Shown piece after piece: positions 1 through 7,594 of a stretch of 64,000 nucleotides of DNA (position 1 is the stretch's first letter; each line of letters opens with the position of its first letter). The notes beneath the pieces were generated by a model. The model searched no databases and was not told the DNA's origin. It saw only the letters and a program-made list of their open reading frames with translations. This stretch comes from Sphingobacteriaceae bacterium (lineage in GTDB: Bacteria > Bacteroidota > Bacteroidia > B-17B0 > Aurantibacillaceae). The stretch spans positions 80,620 to 144,619 of the forward strand of contig JADJLA010000009.1 of NCBI GenBank assembly GCA_016705695.1, written 5' to 3'. The translations under genes were made by a program, and so were the position numbers.

Positions 1-406
1 ACGGCTGATTCAAATAGCGTTGTTTAAATTCTTCAATTACAACACTGCGTTGTACTTCTAAACTTTTATCGGTAAAAGCTAAACTCAACATTCTGTCACT
101 CTCCAACCAAAAAGCAGTTTCTAAATTTTCTGCAGGTACAGTACAATAGTAATTGGTAATATCGTTGGTAGTAAAAGCGTTATTTTCTCCTCCAACTAAC
201 TGTAGCGGTTCGTCGTAATTTGGAATATTAACACTACCGCCAAACATCAAGTGTTCAAATAAGTGTGCAAATCCTGTTTTACTTTCATCTTCATCGCGAG
301 CGCCAACATCATATAAAATGTTAACACATGCCATTGGAGTGCTTTTATCCTGGTGAACAATAACTTTTAAACCATTCTTTAAAGTAAATCTGTCAAATTC
401 GATCAT
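1..406 (-). CDS. M16 family zinc metallopeptidase (N-terminal part, cut by window edge)
   Basis: The first 135 residues of an M16 (pitrilysin/insulinase) peptidase are readable on the minus strand; the rest lies beyond position 1. The inverted zinc motif HxxEH appears as HLFEH at residues 48-52, followed by LMFGGS, and a family-typical ENNAFTTNDITNYY stretch near residue 75. No signal peptide is visible at the ATG chosen (406), so this may be a cytoplasmic or alternatively processed member. M16 enzymes degrade peptides or process proteins, often as a pair of an active and an inactive subunit; the partner would be outside the window. The identification is firm; the exact substrate is unknown. 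Confidence 0.9.
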   Translation of the reverse strand, partial: MIEFDRFTLKNGLKVIVHQDKSTPMACVNILYDVGARDEDESKTGFAHLFEHLMFGGSVNIPNYDEPLQLVGGENNAFTTNDITNYYCTVPAENLETAFWLESDRMLSLAFTDKSLEVQRSVVIEEFKQRYLNQP

Positions 407-515
407 TGTCCGTTCTAGTAGTTGAAATATTTTATAAATTTAAGCTAAATTTTAAATTTCATCAATTATATATTAGCGTGCATTTAGTTTAATTAATGGT
501 AAAAGCGAAAGAAAT

Positions 516-928
516 TTGGACATCGACGACGAAATAATTAGTGCTGTTGGCACATTTAAGGCCACCGTTTATTTGCTTAAAGGAAACATTGTAAAGATAG
601 TTCCTCACGAAAATATTGAAATGGATGTGAAAGATCTTGAAGAGATCCAAAAGATCAAATTTGATCTGGTTGGTGAACGAAAATACGCGGTTATGTTTGT
701 TACACCTGACATGGGCGTTATGACAAAAGAAGGAAGAGCGTTTGCATCAGGGCCGCTTGTGAACAGAAATGCAGTTGCAAAAGCTATTGTGATTAAAAAT
801 ATTGGTATGCGTTTGATGGCGTCTCCTTTTTTATAAAATTCAATAAGCCACTTGTTGAGCACCGTATGTTTGAGAAAGAAGAGGATGCGATTCAATGGCT
901 TCGAAATAAGCTGGATACTACACCTTAA
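516..928 (+). pseudogene. DUF7793/STAS-like small protein, frame broken by one missing T
   Basis: The frame opens at a TTG (516) and stops at 836 after residues MASPFL, but the next frame continues with FIKFNKPLVEHRMFEKEED and AIQWL to a stop at 926-928. The FIKFNKP-(x)n-F-x-x-x-EEAI-x-W-L tail is how Bacteroidota DUF7793-like proteins end, so both pieces are one gene of about 137 residues. One extra T in the T6 run at 827-832 would restore it. No ATG is present in frame upstream before a TAG at 474, so TTG is the likely start. Function is unknown; the fold is thought to be SpoIIAA/STAS-like. Sequencing error is the simplest reason for the break. Confidence 0.7.
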
Positions 929-1866
929 GAGAACCTAACCTCTCAAGTGTTGATCTGAATTCAGTCATTAATTCTTGAACTACTTCTGCCGCGGGTTTAA
1001 TTTCTTTGATACCAGCACTCACTTGACCAATTTCCAATTCACCTTCATCCAGATCACCCTCAAACATTCCTTTTTTTGCTCGTGCACGCCCTAATAATTT
1101 CTCTATTTGTTCCTTTAGAAGCGCCGCTTTTTTCGGCTTCATCTACTTCTTTAAAGAATTTATTTTTTATCAATCGCACAGGGGTAAGTTGTTTTAAAGT
1201 GAGTTGAGTATCCCCTTCATTTGTACTAATAACAGCATTCTTAAAGTTTATATGCGCACTACTTTCGGGGGTTGCGACAAAACGACTTCCAATTTGCACT
1301 GCATCGGCGCCAAGCGCAAAAGCCGCTGCCATTTGGCTTCCACTACCAATTCCTCCGGCAGCAATGAGAGGTAACGTAATAGCTTTCCGAACCTGCGGTA
1401 TCAAAACAAAGGTTGTGGTTTCTTCACGGCCGTTATGTCCACCTGCTTCAAAACCTTCGGCTACAATAGCATCTACCCCGGCTTCTTGGCATTTAAAAGC
1501 AAATTTCACGGCACTCACCACATGAACTACGGTAATTCCATGGTCTTTGAGGTGTTTGGTCCAAGTTTTTGGATTTCCGGCACTAGTAAATACAACTTTT
1601 ACCCCCTCCTCAATAATGATCTTTATATGCTCTTCAATATTTGGATATAAAAGCGGCACATTTACTCCAAAAGGTTTATCGGTTGCGGCTTTACATTTTT
1701 TAATATGTTCACGTAATACATCAGAATACATTGAGCCGGATCCTATCAAACCAAGACCACCTGCATTACTCACGGCACTTGCCAATTCCCACCCGCTGCA
1801 CCAAATCATTCCGGCTTGTATTATTGGGTATTTTATATTGAATAATTTAGTGATAGGATTTGTCAT
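918..1866 (-). pseudogene. Nitronate monooxygenase (2-nitropropane dioxygenase family), frameshifted near its C-terminus
   Basis: FMN-dependent TIM-barrel oxygenase that oxidises alkyl nitronates. Seen: N-terminal IKYPIIQAGM, the GGLGLIG loop, EGFEAGGHNG around the catalytic His, and AAGGIGSG plus GADAVQIGSRF for FMN phosphate binding. The main frame runs into EAEKSGASK and then leaves the family; a second frame resumes with EQIEKLLGRARAKKGMFEGD and DEGELEIGQVSA, the expected C-terminus, to a stop at 918. Removing one base in the tcctttag stretch at 1111-1118 joins them into about 316 residues. The tail overlaps the 516-928 gene convergently by 11 bases. Family call is secure; the break looks like an indel error. 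Confidence 0.85.
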
Positions 1867-1940
1867 AAAATGAAGATGAATTTATTTAACAAATTTGCTG
1901 AAAAATATCAAAAAACCCCTGTTTTTTCGCTAAATTTCTA

Positions 1941-1948
1941 TATATTTG
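1941..1948 (+). promoter_or_regulatory. Putative Bacteroidota -7 box TATATTTG
   Basis: Exact match to TAnnTTTG, 21 bases upstream of the ATG at 1970. No clear TTTG -33 element is seen at the ideal distance, so support rests on the -7 box and the position. Confidence 0.45.
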
Positions 1949-1969
1949 GGTTTGAATTATTTTAACCTC

Positions 1970-2881
1970 ATGAAAAAGGGACTTTTTGCTATATTTTTTG
2001 TACTTTCTTTAGGCCTGAATGCTCAGTGGTTATGGGAATACGGTGGATCTATAGGCGCAACCAATTATTTAGGTGATATTGGCGGAAAAGAGAAGACACG
2101 TAGGGATTTTGTATCTGACATGAAGCTTTCAAAAACGCGTTGGAATGCCGGTATATTTACACGTTACAAATGGCGTCAAAATGTATCATTCAAATTTGCG
2201 TTCGATTATTTAAGGGTTGAGGGAGATGACAAATTATCAACTAATGCAGGACGTCACTATCGCAATTTCAATTTCAAGAATGATATTTTTTCTCTTACTT
2301 CAACGGCTCAATATTTTTTCTTTACTGATCCGGATCTAGGGAATACTTACCGATACAAAAATAGTTTCAGGGCTTATGTCTTTGGAGGTGTTGGAGGTTT
2401 TTATACCAGTCCAAAATCACGTTACCAAGGAGACTGGGTTAAAATGAGAGATTATTTTGTAGAAGGTTACGAATACAAAAAGATAGTTTTTGGCTTACCT
2501 GTTGGGGTTGGTTTTTATTTTACTTTCAACAAACGTAATCGTTGGGGCTTTGAGTTCAACTACATGAAAACCTTTACCGATTATTTGGATGATATTAGTG
2601 GAAATTATCCTGATCCAATAGCAACAGATCCGTTTACTGCGGGATTGACTTTAAGAACAACAGAGCTATCGGTTGAAGAGCAGAATGCCAATATTGGCGC
2701 TTACAAATCTCATGGCGCAGGCCAAAAGCGCGGAGATCCTACCAATAAGGACGCTATTGTTTACGCAACATTCAGTTATAGCAAAGTTATTCGTGGTAAG
2801 AGTAGCTTCTATCGTTCTAAACACAACAAGTTCTTCGGAAAAAATAGAAGAAAAGTTCGTAAGATCAGGGCTAAGTTCTAA
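1970..2881 (+). CDS. DUF6089 family outer-membrane beta-barrel, PorG-like
   Basis: About 303 residues. An ATG at 1970 starts a clear signal peptide (MKKGLFAIFFVLSLGLNAQ); a TTG at 1946 would place extra residues ahead of it and is rejected. The mature part is rich in alternating aromatic/glycine beta-strand segments, begins with EYGGSIGATNYLGDIGG, and ends in a very basic tail (KNRRKVRKIRAKF). The GxxNYxGDIGG start is typical of the DUF6089 barrels that include PorG of the type IX secretion system. Four T9SS cargo proteins elsewhere in the window make a secretion role plausible, but the assignment to PorG itself is by family resemblance only. Confidence 0.7.
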   Translation: MKKGLFAIFFVLSLGLNAQWLWEYGGSIGATNYLGDIGGKEKTRRDFVSDMKLSKTRWNAGIFTRYKWRQNVSFKFAFDYLRVEGDDKLSTNAGRHYRNFNFKNDIFSLTSTAQYFFFTDPDLGNTYRYKNSFRAYVFGGVGGFYTSPKSRYQGDWVKMRDYFVEGYEYKKIVFGLPVGVGFYFTFNKRNRWGFEFNYMKTFTDYLDDISGNYPDPIATDPFTAGLTLRTTELSVEEQNANIGAYKSHGAGQKRGDPTNKDAIVYATFSYSKVIRGKSSFYRSKHNKFFGKNRRKVRKIRAKF

Positions 2882-2892
2882 AAGGTAATTTC

Positions 2893-2900
2893 TATCTTTG
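2893..2900 (+). promoter_or_regulatory. Putative -7 box TATCTTTG
   Basis: Matches TAnnTTTG and ends 8 bases before the ATG at 2909, so a transcript from it would have almost no leader. It would start the DUF1573-yajC-YbbR-coaE operon. Confidence 0.45.
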
Positions 2901-2908
2901 CTTTCGTT

Positions 2909-3379
2909 ATGAATTTCAGAACTCTTTACATTTTCATTATAATTAGTGTATTAACTTCTTGTGGCTCTGAGGAGCATAATGGTATTGACTCGAGCGATGT
3001 TAGTAATAATGCCTCAGCAAATGGTACGATCAAAGGAAATATTCCTGAAATAAAATTTGAGGAAGACGTATTTGATTTTGGAAAGATAACACAAGGTGAA
3101 GTGGTGAGCCATGATTTTAAATTTAAAAATATTGGCAATCAACACTTGATCATATCAGGCGCAAGCGGAAGCTGTGGTTGCACAGTGCCCAAATGGCCAA
3201 AGGAGCCCATCTTACCGGGTAAAGAAGGTAAACTGAACGTAGTATTTTCGAGTGAAGGAAAAAAAGGAATAATGGAAAAAACGGTTACCATTGTTACTAA
3301 TTGCGAACCATCAACGCGAATCATTCGCATTAAAGCGGAAGTGATCGTAATGGAAAGCATAAAAGAACCGGGTTATTAA
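2909..3379 (+). CDS. DUF1573 domain lipoprotein
   Basis: 156 residues. Signal sequence with lipobox LTSC (Cys at about residue 18) predicts a lipoprotein. A DUF1573 domain follows from about residue 47: EDVFDFGKITQGEVVSHDFKF, then the diagnostic SGSCGCTVPKWP and an Ig-like end with IVTNCEPSTR. DUF1573 is an Ig-like beta-sandwich of unknown function, common in Bacteroidota. It lies directly before yajC, an arrangement often seen in the phylum (DUF1573-yajC-YbbR-coaE), and probably shares their transcript. Confidence 0.85.
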   Translation: MNFRTLYIFIIISVLTSCGSEEHNGIDSSDVSNNASANGTIKGNIPEIKFEEDVFDFGKITQGEVVSHDFKFKNIGNQHLIISGASGSCGCTVPKWPKEPILPGKEGKLNVVFSSEGKKGIMEKTVTIVTNCEPSTRIIRIKAEVIVMESIKEPGY

Positions 3380-3402
3380 TTAAACAATAAATTTAAACAA
3401 AC

Positions 3403-3732
3403 ATGTTACAACAACTAGTGATCTTGATGGCTGGAGGAGCTCAAGGAGGCCAAGGCGGAATTATGCAATTTTTACCTTTAATTGCCATTGTGGTGGTATT
3501 TTATTTTTTCATGATCAGACCTCAAATGAAAAAGGCAAAGGATCAAAAAAAATATATTGAGGCTTTGAAAAAAGGAGATAAAATATTAACCATTGGCGGA
3601 ATTTACGGAAAGATAAACGAAGTGCGTGAAGATGGTTCAATGGTGATGGAGGTAGAAGATGGTACTAAAATGCGCATATCCAAAAATGCAGTTTCAATGG
3701 ATGCAAGCAATACATTGAACCAAAACCCATAA
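3403..3732 (+). CDS. yajC: Preprotein translocase subunit YajC
   Basis: 109 residues with one N-terminal membrane helix (LPLIAIVVVFYFFMIRPQ), the YajC signature PQMKKAKDQKKYIEALKKGD and the small beta domain ILTIGGIYGKI. YajC associates with SecDF at the inner-membrane Sec translocase. The glycine/glutamine-rich N-terminus (GGAQGGQGG) is usual for Bacteroidota YajC. It follows the DUF1573 lipoprotein by 23 bases and is followed by the YbbR gene 22 bases later, consistent with one operon. Confidence 0.95.
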   Translation: MLQQLVILMAGGAQGGQGGIMQFLPLIAIVVVFYFFMIRPQMKKAKDQKKYIEALKKGDKILTIGGIYGKINEVREDGSMVMEVEDGTKMRISKNAVSMDASNTLNQNP

Positions 3733-3754
3733 ACATTTGAACGCAAACCAAAAT

Positions 3755-4678
3755 ATGAAACAAAAAAAGCCGAGTAAATTATCGGCTTTTTTTATTTGTG
3801 TGTTGATAGCGACACTGCTTTGGTTATTGCACTCATTAAATACTGTATATACTAAGCAATTCTCTATCCCTATTGAATTTAAGAACTATCCTCAGAATAA
3901 ACTGATGATCGAGATTCCAAAGGAGATCAAAGTGTCAGTTAAGGCAAGCGGACTTAAATTACTTATGATCGGATTAACAGAGCCATTTCCGGTTCTGCGA
4001 GTGGATCTGAATGATGTAAAGAGCGATGCAAGCAGAAGTAAATTTTATTTGTCATCAAAAATGGCAGATGTAAAAAAAATGTTTCAGTTCAAAGCAGATA
4101 TTAGAAGGATACAACCAGATACCATTTCATTTATTAATAACGAAGGCACACAAAAAGAGGTGCCCGTAAAAGTTCCGCTCAGTATAAATTATACTAAAGG
4201 TTATACAGCTAAACTTATTAAGGTTGATCCTGCGCGAGTTGTTATTGCAGGAGAACTAGCAGATCTGGATGATATAGATACAATTTACACGTTGCCCGTT
4301 TCTTTAAATGACCAACGAACTGACTTGGTTAAAACATTGACATTAATTAATCCAAACAATAAGATCGTTATAAACGCTACGGCTGTAGAATTGCACATTA
4401 GTGTTGGTAAATTGGTAGAGAAAGAAATAAGCGTGCCGATAAAATTAGAGAATGCAGATGAACATTTCAAATATTCGCTTTTCCCTTCAAAGGTGAAAGT
4501 AAAATACTCAGGTGTATTTGGTGAGTCGGGAGCAGACTCGTCCTTGCTTAGAGTTTTTGTGGATCTTTCACAAAGAAAGAATAATAAATTGAGCGTGAAC
4601 ATGAAACTGCTTTCAGAGCACATCACTGTTTTAAGCTTCGAGCCAAAGGAAGTGGAATTTTTAATGATAAAGAAATAA
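3755..4678 (+). CDS. YbbR-domain membrane-anchored protein
   Basis: About 307 residues. The ATG at 3755 is preferred over an in-frame TTG at 3737. A basic N-terminus is followed by one membrane helix (AFFICVLIATLLWLLHSL), then YbbR-like repeats, e.g. PIEFKNYPQNK near residue 40 and KVPLSINYTKGYTAKLIKV in the middle. YbbR (CdaR) proteins regulate diadenylate cyclase in Firmicutes; in Bacteroidota the role is not established and no cyclase gene is adjacent here. The stop overlaps the coaE start (TAATG). The first codons contain a terminator-like hairpin (3762-3793), described separately. Confidence 0.85.
   Translation: MKQKKPSKLSAFFICVLIATLLWLLHSLNTVYTKQFSIPIEFKNYPQNKLMIEIPKEIKVSVKASGLKLLMIGLTEPFPVLRVDLNDVKSDASRSKFYLSSKMADVKKMFQFKADIRRIQPDTISFINNEGTQKEVPVKVPLSINYTKGYTAKLIKVDPARVVIAGELADLDDIDTIYTLPVSLNDQRTDLVKTLTLINPNNKIVINATAVELHISVGKLVEKEISVPIKLENADEHFKYSLFPSKVKVKYSGVFGESGADSSLLRVFVDLSQRKNNKLSVNMKLLSEHITVLSFEPKEVEFLMIKK
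3762..3793 (+). terminator. Perfect terminator-like hairpin inside the start of the YbbR coding sequence
   Basis: Twelve-base arms AAAAAAAGCCGA (3762-3773) and TCGGCTTTTTTT (3782-3793) enclose an 8-base loop; the second arm itself forms the U-tract. It lies downstream of yajC but within codons 3-13 of YbbR. It has the form of an intrinsic terminator and could limit read-through from yajC into YbbR-coaE. Confidence 0.6.
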
Positions 4679-5256
4679 TGATCGTTGGATTAACAGGTGG
4701 AATAGGAACCGGTAAATCAACCGTTGCAAAACTGTTTGAATTATTGGGCGCAAAAACATTCAATAGCGACGAAAACGCAAAGCAGCAGTATTTTGTCCCC
4801 GCTATTAAACAACAAGTTATTGATCTTTTGGGAAAGGAATGCTATGCAGATGAAAGAACACTGAACAGAAAGTTCATCTCAACTAAAATATTTTCTGACA
4901 CAACGCTTCTCAAAAAGTTAAATGCGATCATACATCCGGCTGTCATAAAGGATTTTAGAGCATTTGCAAATTCATATCCGGGTAAATTGATCATTAAAGA
5001 AAGTGCACTTTTATTTGAAGTGGGTCTTATTAAAGAATTAGATAAAGTTATTCTTGTTACTTCGCCTTTGGAACTAAGAATTGAACGAGTAATGAAACGC
5101 GATAACTTAAGTAGGGAAGAGATAATGAATAAAATAAAAAGTCAGTTAAGCGACGAAGAAAAATTAAAACTGACCGATCTTGTGATAAGGAATGATGAGA
5201 AAGAATTTTTGATCACGCAAACGCTTGCTATTTTCAATAAATTGAATCATGTTTAG
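4678..5256 (+). CDS. coaE: Dephospho-CoA kinase
   Basis: 192 residues, the normal length. The P-loop GLTGGIGTGKST sits at the N-terminus; AKLFELLGAKTFNSDENAK, HPAVIKDF and ESALLFEVGL are characteristic CoaE blocks, and VTSPLELRIERVMKRDN carries the LID arginines. CoaE phosphorylates the 3'-hydroxyl of dephospho-CoA, the last step of CoA synthesis, in the cytoplasm. Its ATG overlaps the YbbR stop and its own end overlaps the next gene by 8 bases, indicating translational coupling. Confidence 0.96.
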   Translation: MIVGLTGGIGTGKSTVAKLFELLGAKTFNSDENAKQQYFVPAIKQQVIDLLGKECYADERTLNRKFISTKIFSDTTLLKKLNAIIHPAVIKDFRAFANSYPGKLIIKESALLFEVGLIKELDKVILVTSPLELRIERVMKRDNLSREEIMNKIKSQLSDEEKLKLTDLVIRNDEKEFLITQTLAIFNKLNHV

Positions 5257-5677
5257 GAAAGATTATTTACAAAGGCAATTTGAGGAGTTTGGTAAAGTAT
5301 TGGCCACTATTTTAGGATTTAAAAAGAGTGGCGACATGCAAAGTTTTGAGAATGAAATAGAAAAGGCAGTAAAAACGTTTACCGCTTTAGAACTAGATGC
5401 ATTGCTAAAAATGGATCTTGAGTCTTTTGAAAAAATGGTTAAGCATAACGAAACATTAAGGCCCGATCAAATAAAAATATTAGCTGATCTTTTTTACGAA
5501 CGCTCTTTTGTATTTGATAAGCAAGAACAAGCAGAAGATATGAAGGATATGCTTAGTAGAGCTTATTTTTTATACAAACGCTATACTCAGGAATTAACCG
5601 CCAACGAATTCAATTTAGAAGTGAATTATCGCCTGCAAATGATCACCGAGATCATTCACCAACCCAATCTGCAATAA
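5249..5677 (+). CDS. Conserved small helical protein of unknown function
   Basis: 142 residues, no signal peptide or membrane helix, almost entirely predicted alpha-helix and charged (e.g. FRKDYLQRQFEEFGKVLATI at the N-terminus). It overlaps coaE by 8 bases and so is probably co-translated with it. The MFRKDYLQRQFEEFGKVLA start loosely resembles other small helical uncharacterised proteins, but I do not recognise a characterised family. Its last 26 bases overlap the 3' end of the convergent propeller gene. Confidence 0.65.
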   Translation: MFRKDYLQRQFEEFGKVLATILGFKKSGDMQSFENEIEKAVKTFTALELDALLKMDLESFEKMVKHNETLRPDQIKILADLFYERSFVFDKQEQAEDMKDMLSRAYFLYKRYTQELTANEFNLEVNYRLQMITEIIHQPNLQ

Positions 5678-6689
5678 ACAAATTAGTATCTCGTGTGCCT
5701 TGGTTATTGCGGTTACTCGACCAGATCAATTTTTTTCCATCAGGCGAGAACATTGGAAAAGCATTGAAATAACTTTCTTTGGTAATTGCTTCCAATCCTG
5801 TACCGTCAATATTGATCATGTACAATTGAAAATCAAAACCTCTTTTGCTATGATGATTAGAAGAAAAAACGATCTTATTTCCCTTCGGTAAAAAGTAAGG
5901 TGCCCAGTTAGCCTTACCTAGCTTTGTTATTTGCTTGAGATCGCTACCATCCAGGTTACAAGTGAAAATTTCCATTGTAGTTGGTGCAACTAAATGTTTT
6001 TCTAAATAGTATTTATATTCTTTTATCTCTTCTTCCGAATTAGGACGAGATGCACGGAAAACTAATTTTTTTCCATCAGCCGAAAAGAAAGCGCCACCAT
6101 CGTAACCTAGTGTATTTGTAATTTGTTTTTGATTTTTACCGTTAATATCCATGATCCATAATTCCAGATCGCCACTTCTATCACTTGTAAAAACTATTTT
6201 ATCTCCTTTTGGCGAAACGGTTGCCTCTGCATCATAACCAGGAGAGTTGGTTAGTTGTTTTTTGATCTTTCCCTTTTGATCGGCCACAAAAATATCAAAC
6301 TCCGAATATACAGCCCATAGGTATTTTCCAATTTCAACAGGGGCAGCAGGGCAGGTATCATGTTTTAAATGTGTGGAAGCATACAGTATGTCTTTTCCAT
6401 TTGGCATATAATAACTACAGGTGGTTCTGCCTTTTCCTGTACTTATCATCACTGGCTTGTAATTAGTGTCAGCAGCGGCTTTTGAAAGATCCATTGTAAA
6501 GATCTGATCGCAACTCAAGCCCCATTTTTTATTATTGCTTTGAAAACTAACGTGATTTCCATTGGGGGAAAAATATGCCTCGGCATTATCACCTCCGTAA
6601 GTGAGTTTTTGAATGTTCTTTAAATGTTTTTCCTGTGCAAGGCAAAAAATGAACGAAAATAAGAAGACAAAATTCAGTAACAGTTTCAT
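5652..6689 (-). CDS. Secreted TolB-like PD40 beta-propeller protein
   Basis: About 345 residues from the ATG at 6689, which directly begins a signal peptide (MKLLLNFVFLFSFIFCLAQ); a longer frame to 6731 would put it out of place. At least five PD40/WD40-like blades are visible as repeats of the type AEAYFSPNGNHVSFQSN, AEATVSPKGDKIVFTSDRSG and NAFPMFSPDGKKLIWSSNR. Such propellers bind partners or peptides in the periplasm; no protease domain is attached here. It starts 10 bases after the GT2 gene stop, so the two are likely co-transcribed, though no shared function is evident. Confidence 0.85.
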   Translation of the reverse strand: MKLLLNFVFLFSFIFCLAQEKHLKNIQKLTYGGDNAEAYFSPNGNHVSFQSNNKKWGLSCDQIFTMDLSKAAADTNYKPVMISTGKGRTTCSYYMPNGKDILYASTHLKHDTCPAAPVEIGKYLWAVYSEFDIFVADQKGKIKKQLTNSPGYDAEATVSPKGDKIVFTSDRSGDLELWIMDINGKNQKQITNTLGYDGGAFFSADGKKLVFRASRPNSEEEIKEYKYYLEKHLVAPTTMEIFTCNLDGSDLKQITKLGKANWAPYFLPKGNKIVFSSNHHSKRGFDFQLYMINIDGTGLEAITKESYFNAFPMFSPDGKKLIWSSNRNNQGTRDTNLFIADWVGE

Positions 6690-6699
6690 TTTAGAATTA

Positions 6700-7410
6700 T
6701 TAATATTTTTTAAAACGCATTTGCAGAACACCTAAAAAAGCTTCTTTAAAGATCTTTGAGCTCATTTTACTAGTTCCCAATACGCGATCAACAAAGGTAA
6801 TTGGAACTTCAACCAGTTTAAATCCTTTGCGATAAGCCGTGTATTTCATTTCTATTTGAAAAGCATAACCCATGAATTTGATATTATCAAGATCAATAGT
6901 TTCAAGAACTTTTCGTTTGTAACATTTAAATCCGGCGGTAGTATCTTTTACATTGAACCAAAGTATCAAACGAACGTAAAGCGAAGCAAAATAAGAAAGC
7001 AAAATGCGCTTCATGTCCCAATTACTCACATTTCCGCCATTTACATAGCGCGAACCAATGGCCACGTCGGCATTGCCCTGACAAGCGCTTAGTAATCGCG
7101 TAAGATCATCTGGGTTATGACTAAAATCGCAATCCATTTCAAAAATAAATTCATAAGGTCGCTGCAAAGCCCATTTAAAGCCGTGTATATAAGCTGTTCC
7201 TAATCCCATTTTTCCTTTACGTTCTTCAATAAAAAGCGCTTGCGAAAATTCTTTCTGAAGCTCCTTTACCTTGGTAGCTGTGCCGTCTGGCGAGCCATCA
7301 TCAACAATAAGGATATGAAAAGGTACGCTTAATGAAAATACCTTTCTGATCATCTTCTCGATGTTCTCGATCTCGTTGTAGGTAGGGATTATGATCAGAT
7401 TTTGGCTCAT
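6700..7410 (-). CDS. Polyprenol (dolichol-type) monophosphomannose synthase, GT2
   Basis: 236 residues, the size of single-domain DPM1-like enzymes. Seen: LIIIPTYNEIENI at the N-terminus, VDDGSPDGT nucleotide-binding block, the DxD-containing MDCDFSHNP, GSRYVNGG and WDMKRILLSYFASLY. No C-terminal membrane domain is present. The enzyme transfers a sugar (usually mannose) from GDP-sugar to a polyprenyl phosphate on the cytoplasmic face, providing donors for protein or lipid glycosylation. Bacteroidota use such donors for periplasmic O-glycosylation, but the actual sugar cannot be read from sequence. Confidence 0.9.
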   Translation of the reverse strand: MSQNLIIIPTYNEIENIEKMIRKVFSLSVPFHILIVDDGSPDGTATKVKELQKEFSQALFIEERKGKMGLGTAYIHGFKWALQRPYEFIFEMDCDFSHNPDDLTRLLSACQGNADVAIGSRYVNGGNVSNWDMKRILLSYFASLYVRLILWFNVKDTTAGFKCYKRKVLETIDLDNIKFMGYAFQIEMKYTAYRKGFKLVEVPITFVDRVLGTSKMSSKIFKEAFLGVLQMRFKKY

Positions 7411-7594
7411 TGAATGGGATTGCTAATATAACAATAATTTATGTGTGGCATTTTAACGCAAATAGGGTATTTGTTAGTACTAAATGGAATTATTAAACAT
7501 ATAATGTTCGTTAAAAAACCATAATGACTTCTGTTTTTAAAGCCCTTCTTTTAACTTTAGCCTATAATGAGCCTCGTTTAAATTAAAACCTATT

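Noticed and set aside
1946..1969. TTG start eight codons upstream of the PorG-like gene
   Set aside because: It would put eight residues before a clean signal peptide, and it lies on the -7 promoter box.
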